A stretch of DNA of 39,688 bases from Brevinematales bacterium (lineage in GTDB: Bacteria > Spirochaetota > Brevinematia > Brevinematales > GWF1-51-8): contig JABLXV010000030.1 in NCBI GenBank assembly GCA_013177895.1, positions 1 to 39,688 on the forward strand, given 5' to 3'. A program made the translations under genes and the position numbers. Numbering within the stretch: position 1 is the stretch's first letter; the number at the start of each line of letters is the position of its first letter. The notes beneath the pieces were generated by a model. It had not been told where the DNA came from and did not search any database. It saw nothing but the letters and a program-made list of their open reading frames with translations. Below, in pieces: positions 15,089 to 23,600 of the stretch.

Positions 15089-16147
15089 CTACCTTAAAAA
15101 ATCCCCGACCAGCTTCGCGAACTCTGCGGGTATTCCTTCAGTGGGCTTGCCCTGAGCGTAGTCGAAGGGAAAATGATCCGCGCCGGGGATGACCGCGAGC
15201 GTCGAGTTGGTCAGGAGCGAATGATAGAGCTTACTGCCCTCGACGGAATTGATGTCCTTATCGCCGTGGATAATCAGGGTCGGGACGGTCACCGTCTTCA
15301 CGAAGGCGGTGAAGTCGTACTTTTCGCCCGTGCTGAAGTTCTGGGCGTGGCATGCCCATCCGCCCGTCCGCTCCATCGCGACCGGAGTCATCGGATAGCC
15401 CATATTCGAGCACGCCGCCGCGTAGTAGATGAAAAATTCGTTATTCATCGCGCGAAGGGTCTCCTCGTTCTCCGAGAAAATATTCCCGTAATCGAAGTAA
15501 CGCTGCATATAGGCCTTAAAGTTCGTTATCATCGGGTCGGGGAGATTGAGCATTACGACCTCGTATAAGCCGGGCGTATCGGACGGGAGTTTGACGACAT
15601 TCGCGGGCGCGATCAGAATCATCCTGTCGACACGCTCCGGGAACTCGGCGGCATACAGCGCGGCGAGGAATCCCCCGTAGGAATGCCCGATGAGGATGAG
15701 CTTCTCCGCCCCGAGTATCTGGCGGATCTGCTCGATATCGGATAACAGCGCGCCCAGCCCGAGCTTCGATTCGAGAGTCTTCATATTCTCGAAATAATCC
15801 GGCGAGTCGAGTTCGTAGATAGGGGTATCGGATTTCCCGCACCCGCGCTGGTGAAAGTACTGGAACTGGTACTTACCCGTAAGGGGTTCCAGCCCCGGCC
15901 ACGGTTTCGCGTAGGGGAAGCCCGGCCCGCCGTGCAGGACGAGCGCCGGGACGCCGTGCCCCTCGCTGAAGTGGTAGATTTCGATACCGTCGGACATCTT
16001 CCAGTACGGCGAGATACCTTCCTGCGCGGGCGCGGTGATTTTCGCGTCCTTCAACTTACCCGGCTGGTACATCGACGGCATCATCCCGCCGCAGGATATC
16101 AACGGAAATAAAAACATTGCGATCGCGATCGCTTTGAATAATTGCAT
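15089..16147 (-). CDS. alpha/beta-hydrolase lipoprotein with an in-frame repeat insertion
   Basis: A 352-residue proline-iminopeptidase-like hydrolase attached to the envelope: signal peptide ending LISC with Cys19 as lipidation site. The fold markers are HGGPGFPY (oxyanion hole, about 72-79), the nucleophile Ser156 in GHSYGG, the acid in HGDKD (about 294-298) and His325 in GADHF. Directly after that His, residues 327-338 (PFDYAQGKPTEG) are encoded by a palindromic intergenic repeat (15134-15169) inserted in frame. The gene is otherwise intact and ends normally, so activity may survive. It is the last gene of the PadR-led operon, ten bases after the GyrI-like gene, with AGGAGG before its ATG. 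The substrate is unknown; peptides, esters or lactones are all possible. Confidence 0.88.
   Translation of the reverse strand: MQLFKAIAIAMFLFPLISCGGMMPSMYQPGKLKDAKITAPAQEGISPYWKMSDGIEIYHFSEGHGVPALVLHGGPGFPYAKPWPGLEPLTGKYQFQYFHQRGCGKSDTPIYELDSPDYFENMKTLESKLGLGALLSDIEQIRQILGAEKLILIGHSYGGFLAALYAAEFPERVDRMILIAPANVVKLPSDTPGLYEVVMLNLPDPMITNFKAYMQRYFDYGNIFSENEETLRAMNNEFFIYYAAACSNMGYPMTPVAMERTGGWACHAQNFSTGEKYDFTAFVKTVTVPTLIIHGDKDINSVEGSKLYHSLLTNSTLAVIPGADHFPFDYAQGKPTEGIPAEFAKLVGDFLR
15134..15169 (-). repeat. palindromic repeat inserted in the hydrolase gene
   Basis: The core CCCTTCGACTACGCTCAGGG (reverse strand, 15169-15150) matches the intergenic copy at 33518-33536 except for one extra base. The insert ends (GAAGG/CCTTC) and an internal GGGCTTGCCC are self-complementary. 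In the reading frame it encodes PFDYAQGKPTEG. Confidence 0.75.
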
Positions 16148-16156
16148 AAATTCCTC

Positions 16157-16768
16157 CTATTTTTCCATCGGCTGACGGATAATCGTCTTCCATTTCGCCG
16201 GAGCGGTTCGTTCGATATTGGTCAGGTAGATTTCATGGTGCAGTCCGCGGCGGTGGTATCCTTTATCATTAATAAATTCGTGCAGATGCCGGATAGTCGC
16301 CGGTTCCGTGGTGAACGGCCCCACATGCAGGATTTGCGCGCACAGACCCTCGTCGTAGGTCTCGAACCGCAGTTTGGGGAGCGAACGGGGATTCTTTTTA
16401 CGCCCCACCTCGGCGATCGCGGTATCGAATATCTCGCGGGTGACGAACTCCGGCTGGAATATCATCATCCGCCACTTCCATAAGTCCCGGCGCGATTCGG
16501 TGAAGCTCGACATGTCGTCCGCCCACCAAAGCCCCTGAAGCGGCATCACCCCGAAATCGATTTCGCGCCCTTTTTTTATCGTAAACTTCACCGTGTATGC
16601 CGTCGAATACAGCGCGTTTAACGCATCGGAGTATTCCTTCGACCCGTTGGGATCGCCCTGTCCCTCGATAGCGATAAAGTTCATCGGTGGAACAGCGACG
16701 ATGGAGGGATTTCCCGGCTTCTGCCCGTAGAACTCCTTCATCTCCTTTTTGAAATCCCTTTTCTCCAT
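16157..16768 (-). CDS. GyrI-like small-molecule-binding protein
   Basis: A 203-residue stand-alone GyrI-like (SOUL/BacR effector) domain protein of the type found alone rather than fused to an AraC or MerR regulator. Recognisable parts are PSIVAVPPMNFIAIEGQGDP near the start, TVKFTIKKGREIDFGVMPLQGLWW, and KLRFETYDEGLCAQILHVGPF near the end. The family binds hydrophobic ligands or drugs in a cleft, and some members hydrolyse them. It sits between a NimA-like protein and a hydrolase under a PadR regulator, which fits sensing or sequestering a small compound. AGGAGG precedes the ATG; ten-base gaps lie on both sides. Confidence 0.87.
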   Translation of the reverse strand: MEKRDFKKEMKEFYGQKPGNPSIVAVPPMNFIAIEGQGDPNGSKEYSDALNALYSTAYTVKFTIKKGREIDFGVMPLQGLWWADDMSSFTESRRDLWKWRMMIFQPEFVTREIFDTAIAEVGRKKNPRSLPKLRFETYDEGLCAQILHVGPFTTEPATIRHLHEFINDKGYHRRGLHHEIYLTNIERTAPAKWKTIIRQPMEK

Positions 16769-16777
16769 TCGCGCCTC

Positions 16778-17233
16778 CTATTTTTTACGCTTCGCGGTCA
16801 TGGTTTCTATGTCGATACGGATGATGACAATCCCGTTCAGGTCGCCCGCGCCGAACTCGTACTCCCGCCCGGAGTACTTCCGCATGATCGCGTTCAGCCC
16901 GGCGGCCTTACCCGAGGGATCGTCGACAATAACCGCGCGCCCCTCGATAAACACGCTCTCGTAGAAACTGCTCCAATCGCACGCTTTCTCCGCTCGTATC
17001 ATTTTTGTCTCCCCCACTGCCGTGAACCCGGCGGCGGGATTGTCGCGGATAATATCGAGTTTACGCCCATCCGGCGCGCAGTGGATAAAGACCGCGTTAT
17101 CGGTATAACCGAAATTGACCGCGACCCCATAGGGCTTGCCCTTATCGCAAAGGGAGAGCACGCCGTATTCCGCGCGGGCGAGGATACCCTCCATCTCCGC
17201 ATGGGAAACAATCTCCCGGTCTTTTCTCCGCAT
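16778..17233 (-). CDS. pyridoxamine 5'-phosphate oxidase-like (NimA-type) flavoprotein
   Basis: A 151-residue split-barrel flavin-binding protein similar to the nitroimidazole-resistance protein NimA. Family features are MRRKDREIVSHAEMEGILARAEYGVLSL-type N-terminus (in part), the short strand GKPYGVAVNFGY, FIHCAPDGRKLDIIRDNP, and the later ESVFIEGRAVIVDD. Such proteins bind FMN, F420 or haem and reduce small aromatics; the cofactor cannot be told from sequence by eye. Its ATG follows AGGAGG, and it is one base from the toroid gene stop, so the two are co-translated. Together with the regulator this suggests a response to redox-active or toxic compounds (inference). Confidence 0.88.
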   Translation of the reverse strand: MRRKDREIVSHAEMEGILARAEYGVLSLCDKGKPYGVAVNFGYTDNAVFIHCAPDGRKLDIIRDNPAAGFTAVGETKMIRAEKACDWSSFYESVFIEGRAVIVDDPSGKAAGLNAIMRKYSGREYEFGAGDLNGIVIIRIDIETMTAKRKK

Positions 17234-17234
17234 A

Positions 17235-18200
17235 TTACCTCCTGTAGTAGTCGAGAACCTTCAGCGCGTTCAGGGTCACCCATTCGCTCGGCGCGCCCTG
17301 TTTCTCTATTGCAGTCGCGAGACAGCCGTGGTGATTATGCTCGTTGATCCACCACCCGTCGGGGGGACGTTTAGAGAGAACGAACTCCACAGCGTCGCCG
17401 GTACGCGCGTCCTTCACGCCGAGCTTCGCGAGGATGGAAAGGACTTCGATAATATCGCTGTTCCACATGTGCGGGAAACCGAGCTCCATCCAGCGCTTCA
17501 TAACCGCGCGCGACGGGTCGCGGCTGCTTTTATAGATACGGTGGATCAGGATGTATTCGATGCCTTTCTCGACGGCGGCGGTCATTTTACCCGTGCGCGC
17601 CCCGGCTGGGATTTCCGCGAACGCCTTGAGCATTTTCACAACCCCGTGATGGCAGGTGTGCTTTCCCCAGCACTTCTCGAACCGGTAGAACGGTTCGTCT
17701 CCCGGCTTGCCGTCGCCGTCGTCATAACGCTGGTACTCCGCCATCCATTCGAGGGACTTCCGCACGCGCGGGTCGTCGGCGTATCCGAAACGGATCAGCG
17801 ACCATGCCATATTTCCGGTGAGGCACGGGATAACCCCGTCGGGGTGGCCGGAGTAGGTGAAACCTCCGCTCGACGGGGCGTAGGACGCGGTAAGGATGAA
17901 TTCGCACATCGCGCGGATTCGCTCGTCCGCGGGGTCGGCGCCCAGTTCGGCGAGCAGGGTCATATTCCACACGGTTCCTTTATACTTGCTCCGCATATAA
18001 AAGTCCTCGGGCTTTCCCCAGTATCCGCCGGGCTTCTGCTTGCCGAGGATGACCGGAACCAAGCCTTCGGACATAATCGCGCTTTTCGCCGATAGCACAT
18101 CGGGGTCGTTATCGCTCCGCCCGGCGAGCCCGGTTAATGCATCATACCGTACCGAAGGATTTTTCGACCCTAACAGCGCGGAAACGATTTCATTATTCAT
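17235..18200 (-). CDS. alpha/alpha-toroid (prenyltransferase/squalene-cyclase-like repeat) protein
   Basis: A 321-residue helical-repeat protein of the terpenoid-cyclase/prenyltransferase superfamily. Repeat-like stretches include SVRYDALTGL, KQKPGGYWGKPEDFY, GTVWNMTLLAELG, CLTGNMAWSLIRFGY, HTCHHGVVKMLKAFAE and SKRPPDGWWINEHN, with the Trp/Gly-rich turns of that fold. There is no DxDD or DxxTA cyclase motif, so terpene cyclisation is unlikely. Conserved His and Cys residues (KCWGKHTCHHG, NEHNHHG) could bind a metal. Homologues are sometimes labelled only as hypothetical. It is translationally coupled to the PadR gene by a 4-base overlap (ATGA). Function unknown; possibly a binding scaffold. 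Confidence 0.72.
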   Translation of the reverse strand: MNNEIVSALLGSKNPSVRYDALTGLAGRSDNDPDVLSAKSAIMSEGLVPVILGKQKPGGYWGKPEDFYMRSKYKGTVWNMTLLAELGADPADERIRAMCEFILTASYAPSSGGFTYSGHPDGVIPCLTGNMAWSLIRFGYADDPRVRKSLEWMAEYQRYDDGDGKPGDEPFYRFEKCWGKHTCHHGVVKMLKAFAEIPAGARTGKMTAAVEKGIEYILIHRIYKSSRDPSRAVMKRWMELGFPHMWNSDIIEVLSILAKLGVKDARTGDAVEFVLSKRPPDGWWINEHNHHGCLATAIEKQGAPSEWVTLNALKVLDYYRR

Positions 18201-18772
18201 ATTTCCCCCTTATTGCCGGAATTAATTTGTTCTATCAGGCGCGAAGCGAAATCGATCTCATTCCGCATCGCGGCGAAGGAATGATCGAACAACGCGCGAA
18301 CTGATAATGGAAGATTGTCCCCGCCCTGCGAGAGGTAGGTTTCCCTGACTCCCGCGAGGCTTCTGGAAATCTTTTCGCGCCTCTTCTCAAGAGAGGACAG
18401 GGTTTCCGCGGTACTGAGGAGAGGCATCCCGGATAAGCCGAGGTCGAAACGCCCCCCGCGCGAACCTCCCGACGATAGCGCGTCGAGTACGGAATGTTTC
18501 AATAGTGCGAATCCCTCCCCGGTAAGGCTGTACAGTTTCGGTAACGGCCCTTTTCCGGTCTTCTCAAGATCGACGCGCGAAGAGGCAAGCCCCTTCTTGT
18601 TGAGTTTTTCCAGCCCGACATAGATGGAGGTCGTGCCGATATCCGCCCATTCCCGGTAGCCCCGTCCTTCCACGAAGGTATTGATTTCATACCCGGATAT
18701 CTCGCGGCATTCCGCGATAATCTCCATCAGCATGAATTCCACATTGGAAACCGGATCGTTTATATACTTCAT
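18197..18772 (-). CDS. PadR-family transcriptional regulator
   Basis: A 191-residue PadR-type repressor, first gene of a five-gene operon. The winged-helix domain (about 8-90) shows VEFMLMEIIAECREISGYEI, then GTTSIYVGLEKLNKKGLASS (recognition helix and wing) and PLPKLYSLTGEGFALL; the C-terminal helical dimerisation region follows (about 115-185). Family members usually sense phenolic or other lipophilic compounds and repress adjacent detoxification genes and themselves. The promoter lies directly upstream with a dyad over its -10 box, and the predicted transcription start falls on the ATG itself, so the message may be leaderless. No ribosome-binding site is visible before the ATG. Confidence 0.9.
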   Translation of the reverse strand: MKYINDPVSNVEFMLMEIIAECREISGYEINTFVEGRGYREWADIGTTSIYVGLEKLNKKGLASSRVDLEKTGKGPLPKLYSLTGEGFALLKHSVLDALSSGGSRGGRFDLGLSGMPLLSTAETLSSLEKRREKISRSLAGVRETYLSQGGDNLPLSVRALFDHSFAAMRNEIDFASRLIEQINSGNKGEI

Positions 18773-18773
18773 G

Positions 18774-18789
18774 TATGTAATATATCATA
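18774..18789 (-). promoter_or_regulatory. candidate PadR operator
   Basis: The 16-mer TATGTAATATATCATA is an imperfect palindrome (12 of 16 positions symmetrical) of the ATGT-N8-type favoured by PadR proteins, and overlaps the -10 box of the padR promoter, which fits autorepression. Confidence 0.45.
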
Positions 18790-18807
18790 AATATACTATT
18801 GTGTCAA
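18779..18807 (-). promoter_or_regulatory. promoter of the PadR operon
   Basis: Read leftward: TTGACA (18807-18802), 17-base spacer, TATATT (18784-18779), then six bases to the ATG. The predicted start site coincides with the A of the start codon. Confidence 0.75.
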
Positions 18808-18872
18808 GGGGGGACGGAATATTTTTTTTATTTTCAAATCATGTTATAATGTCAGGCAAACAGGAGGATACT

Positions 18873-19715
18873 ATGATACTCAGACTGCTGGATAAGTTAT
18901 TCGGGAATAAGAAGACCCGTATCGATATCGCGCGCGAAGCGTATCAAAAGAAAGACATGAATTTACATAATAAGTCGCACGACGAGCACGAAATAGGCAA
19001 GGAACCGTGGCATAAGACCGGGGAGGGGCGGTATATCGGCGCGGCGGTGTTCGGGGCGAGCGACGGTATAGTCACCACGTTCGCGGTGGTGGCGGGGGTC
19101 GCCGGGGCGGATTTATCCCCGGGTATCGTGCTGATCTTGGGGTTCGCGAACCTGTTCGCCGACGGCTTCTCGATGGCGGTGGGGGATTATCTCTCATCCA
19201 AGTCCGAGAAGGATTATGTAAAAAGCGAACGGGCGCGGGAGGAATGGGAAGTGGACGTCAACCCGAAGGGGGAAGTCTACGAGATCCGGGAAATCTATGC
19301 GCGGAAGGGGCTGACGGGGGAAGCGCTCGATCAGATGGTCGAGATAATCACGTCGGATAAGAAGCTCTGGGTCGATACGATGATGCACGAGGAGCTTGGG
19401 ATTATCGAGGACGAGGAAACGTCGCCGATGAAGAGTTCGGTCGTGACATTCCTCGCGTTTGTGATCGCCGGGTTTATGCCGCTGTTCGCGTATGTGTTCG
19501 CGTCGCTTATCCCTCTGATTCAGGGACACCTCTTCCTGTCGGCGTCGATTATTACCGGGCTGACGCTGTTTACCGTGGGCGCGCTTCGCCAGCGGATTAC
19601 CGGGGTGAAATGGTATCTCGGCGGGCTGGAGATGCTGATAGTCGGCGGACTGTCGGCGGGTGTGGCGTATCTGGTCGGTTTCGTCCTGCGGACATTGTTT
19701 AACGTCAGCGTCTGA
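18873..19715 (+). CDS. VIT1/CCC1-family transporter
   Basis: A 280-residue inner-membrane protein of the VIT1/CCC1 family, which exports or stores Fe2+ or Mn2+. The family signature GAAVFGASDGIVTTFAVVAG (TM1) and GFANLFADGFSMAVGDYLS (TM2) are followed by a cytoplasmic Glu-rich helical domain (EREEWE-type region, EVYEIREIYARKGL, MMHEELGI) that supplies the metal-binding residues, then three more membrane segments. Five segments in all, normal length. The start is the ATG at 18873 with GGAGG five bases upstream, not any upstream in-frame codon; a TATAAT at 18845-18850 is the likely -10. The stop overlaps the ispH start by one base (TGATG). Confidence 0.92.
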   Translation: MILRLLDKLFGNKKTRIDIAREAYQKKDMNLHNKSHDEHEIGKEPWHKTGEGRYIGAAVFGASDGIVTTFAVVAGVAGADLSPGIVLILGFANLFADGFSMAVGDYLSSKSEKDYVKSERAREEWEVDVNPKGEVYEIREIYARKGLTGEALDQMVEIITSDKKLWVDTMMHEELGIIEDEETSPMKSSVVTFLAFVIAGFMPLFAYVFASLIPLIQGHLFLSASIITGLTLFTVGALRQRITGVKWYLGGLEMLIVGGLSAGVAYLVGFVLRTLFNVSV

Positions 19716-20593
19716 TGAAGATATTAATCCCCGCCCATTCGGGGTTCTGCCCGGGGGTGAAGACCGCCGAGACCGGGATACTCCAATCCCGCGCGCGTAC
19801 CGGAGAAACTCCCATCTATGTCTACGGTGAGCTGATTCATAATAAACGATACATCCGGCATCTCGAAGAACAGGATATCCGTACCGCCCGCGATAAGAAC
19901 GATATCCCCGCCGGCGCGGTCGCGGTAATCCGTACCCACGGGCTCGACCGGAAAGAGGAAGCGGAACTGCGGGAGCGTTTCGAGGTAATCGACCTGACAT
20001 GCGTTACGGTGAAGAAGCTGCAGGAGCTGATCGGGAAATACGCCGCCGGCGGGTATTACACGGTGATCGCCGGGAAGAAGGAGCATCCCGAGGTGCGCGG
20101 ACTGATCAGCTATGCGGGGGAATGCACGGTGATCGAGGACGAACTGGAACTCGTCGATTTCGTGGACGATATCCGCGGCAGGAATGATATATCACGGATA
20201 CTGATCGTCTCGCAGACCACGTCGCCGGAGGAACTTTTCCGATGCGTCGCGGAAACAATCCGCGCGAACCTGCCGGAAAGTATCGCGGTCGAGGCGGTCG
20301 ACTCGATCTGCCGGGTAACCACTCTTCGCGAGGAACGGTCGCTCGATCTCCAGAAACGGGCGGATATCACGTTCGTGATCGGCGACGAGAAGTCGTCCAA
20401 CTCCCGTAAGTTGTACGAGGCGCTGAAGCGGGGTTCGCCCGCGACATATTTTATCGAGAGTCTCGACGGTATCAGGGAGATTGAGGCGGCGGGCGTGGAA
20501 CTGACGCCGGGGATGACTGCGCTCGTAGTATCGTCGTCGTCCACGCCGGGATTTATCGAAGAAGAAATTAAGAATTATTTGAAAAATATTTGA
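19715..20593 (+). CDS. ispH: 4-hydroxy-3-methylbut-2-enyl diphosphate reductase (IspH)
   Basis: The last enzyme of the MEP isoprenoid pathway, reducing HMBPP to IPP and DMAPP with a 4Fe-4S cluster. The three cluster ligands are Cys12 (GFCPGV), Cys96 (DLTCVTV) and Cys199 (DSICRVT). The substrate-binding residues are at the expected places: His42, His74 (RTHG), His124 and Glu126 (KKEHPEVRG), Thr168/169 (QTTS) and the SSN near 231. The sequence around the second and third Cys is divergent but the key positions hold. Length is normal for IspH (292). It follows the VIT1-like transporter with a one-base overlap, which may link iron handling with an iron-sulfur enzyme (inference). The next gene starts 65 bases later. 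Confidence 0.95.
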   Translation: MKILIPAHSGFCPGVKTAETGILQSRARTGETPIYVYGELIHNKRYIRHLEEQDIRTARDKNDIPAGAVAVIRTHGLDRKEEAELRERFEVIDLTCVTVKKLQELIGKYAAGGYYTVIAGKKEHPEVRGLISYAGECTVIEDELELVDFVDDIRGRNDISRILIVSQTTSPEELFRCVAETIRANLPESIAVEAVDSICRVTTLREERSLDLQKRADITFVIGDEKSSNSRKLYEALKRGSPATYFIESLDGIREIEAAGVELTPGMTALVVSSSSTPGFIEEEIKNYLKNI

Positions 20594-20658
20594 AAGTATT
20601 GCACAAAAGAAATATAATCAATAATTATCGAAATGAGGAATGGGGGAAAGGTATCCGC

Positions 20659-23600
20659 ATGGATGATCTGGAAAGAATCATTCTGGAAAAATGTGAAGAA
20701 GCCGGGCGGAGGATTATTAAAACTGTTCTCCTTCAAAATATCACCTCAGCTTTCGAAAGTAATGTATTAAATAGTATTCGAGAAAAAACCGGCCCGGATA
20801 TCCGGTTTTTTCAGTATGATTTTCAGAAAAACTTTCCTGTTGCTCCTTTCTATCCGTTCCTTGAAATAATCAAAACGTTACTGACAAAAACGGACTTTAC
20901 CCGGCTCGAAAAAATCCTGAAAAATGCGGGAGTCTATTCGCAGCATATCCGAATCTTCAGGATGTATTTGACCGAGGGGATTTCAGAGCGGGACGAGGAA
21001 ATAATCGATGAAGAACAGGCATTCGAAATTTACCGGATGAAAGAATCGGTTACCGGTCTCCTTGCCTATCTTTCCCGGGAACGCCCGTTTTGTATCCTGC
21101 TGGAAAATATCCAGGATATGAGCATCTCGTCGCTGGAACTGCTGGAATTCATCAATCACAAGGTTCTCAGGGGCAAGGGGGTTATTATCCTCACTTATGT
21201 TTCCGAACGGGTATCCGCGTTCGAGAAGCAAAAACCTGTTCGAAAATCATCCCGAACGGGCGATAAGGGACTGGATTATATCATCCGGCAAATAATCGAG
21301 GCCAAGCAGGTTGGAAATACGGTGGGGGATAAACCGTTTTCAAAAGGGGATATCCATTCCCAAATCGGCCTGAGCAACAACCTGCTGAATTTTTTCAACC
21401 TCCCCGAGTGTAAAAGCTATACGCTGGAATTGTATGCTAAAATAGGGCAGATGCACGAGACCGCGGGAAACCTTGTATTGAAGGTTCTGACCGTGCTCGG
21501 GGACGTGCATAAATTCCTGAACGAGAATGACGGCGCATTGCTGTACTACAATCTCCTGATCGATAACGCGAGAAAGTTCAATGAAACGATACTCATTTCG
21601 AGAACGCTGCGCCGCATAGGCTTCATTTATTTCTACCGGGGTAATCTGGAGGAAGCGAAGCATCAGGCGCTGACAGGGATAAAACTTACGGAACAGTACG
21701 GATACGACGATGAAATCTTCCTCCATCATTTTTCGCTATATCTTTTTTATCAGCATGAGCAGCGAAATCACCTGATGCGGGAAGAGGCGGAGATTCTGTT
21801 CAAACTGATCGATAAGGTGAATAAACCGAATCACGCGGCGATTGTTTACCTGGTCGATCTCTACGATCCCGACAGCGGGTATGTCGTATCGCGGAAGATG
21901 GCAAAGGGTATATCGATTTTCCGCAGGCTGAAAAATCGTTTCCGTCAGGCTCAATATTATCATCAGGCGGGCGCGATACAGATATATTCAGGCCGGCCCG
22001 AGGAAGGATTGAATAATCTCCAGAAAGCGCGACGGATATACCACCGGATCGGGGAATACAAAATTACCCAGAAAATTTACAATAGCCTCGGCTATCATTT
22101 TTTTATCTCCGGGCGTTACGCCGAATCCCTGCAATTATTTTATAAAGCCCTCGAGCTGGTTATCAGTATCAAGGATTATTACGAAACGACCATCACCGTT
22201 TTTAATATCGCGTTTCTGCTCTTTTTTATCTACGATTACCGTCTTGCGCTGGAGTACTTCGAATACCTCATTCTGATTATGAAGGCGCTGGACCTGCGCT
22301 TTATCCCGTATCACCCGATCGAGGAAATTTACCTTTTCTGCGGAATTATCTGCCGGAAATTCGGGCTGATAAAAGAAGCGGAATATTATTTCTCTCAGAC
22401 GAAAACCCGGATTCTGGCCTCGAACACGTTTCTGGAAGATTGGGCCGAACCGAGGGTATGGGTGTATCTCTATCACGCGTTAACCACAGGCGAGGAGTCC
22501 TATTTTATCAAGATCGTCGATGAGATGAGCAAACCGCGGAACAATAATTATTTTACAACGGTCGCGCCGCATCTCTACCTGGAATACGGCCGGTTTCTCC
22601 GGGATACTCTCGGTGATCCGGTTCGCGCGGCGAAAATTTTCGACGAGGGATTGGCGCTTTGCGGAAAAAAGGACCCGCATCCGTTCGCGCGGTTTATCCT
22701 GAAAGAAACCGGGCATTCCGGCGGGGATACTTCCGTAACGGTTCCGCGAAATAAAATCGATGCGCTCGCCGCACTTTTACCCCTGATCGAACAGGAAAGA
22801 AATATCAATAAAATTCATTCCCTGATCGATAGGATTCACTTTTTAAACTCATTTCAATCCCAGATGGAAAATTCCCTGCAAAGCAGCGGGATTATAGCCC
22901 ATGCGTTTAAATTAATCCGCGATAATATGATTGTCGAGACTTCATATTTTGTCCTTATTAATAAAGAAGGAAAGATGTTTTTCATGGATGAGCCATCCGG
23001 CGAGGAAAAAGCGGGGCTCGAGAGCATGATGGAGTACCTGATAAAATTCCCTTCGTTCTATTCGGACGATGCTTTTGAGCATGAGGAAATAAAAAAAAGG
23101 AATCCCTTTCATTTCTATACCTGCGCCTCGTTTGTCATCGAGGATAAAAATTTCGGGAAATATTTTTTCCTATACGGCACCAAACGGCTGGGTGGACGAA
23201 TCGCTCCGGAGGATTTCCAGATATTATCGCTTCTATCCAGCCAGCTGGTATCGACTATGGAAAAATACCACCTCTATGAGGAATTGGAAAAGGAGCGGAA
23301 CGATCTGTATAACCGCAACAAGCTGATCGATAACGAGCTCCTGATGGCCAGGAAAATTCAGTCGAATATGATCCCCCAGCGCAGTCCTATGCCGGGAACG
23401 GCGTTTTTCTATCTCCCCATGGAACAACTGGGTGGGGATTTCTTCGATTTTATCCGTATCTCGCCCGAGAAAATCGGGGTTTTCATATCGGATGTTTCCG
23501 GGCACGGGGTATCCGCCGCATTTATCACATCCATGATAAAAAGCTATATCCTTCAAACGCCCTACCGGGACGATCCGGCGCAGTTTCTCATTCATCTTAA

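Noticed and set aside
17136-18095. 319-codon plus-strand frame opposite the toroid gene
   Set aside because: Antisense to a well-supported operon with proper ribosome-binding sites; composition (Arg, His, Gly) is typical of shadow frames.
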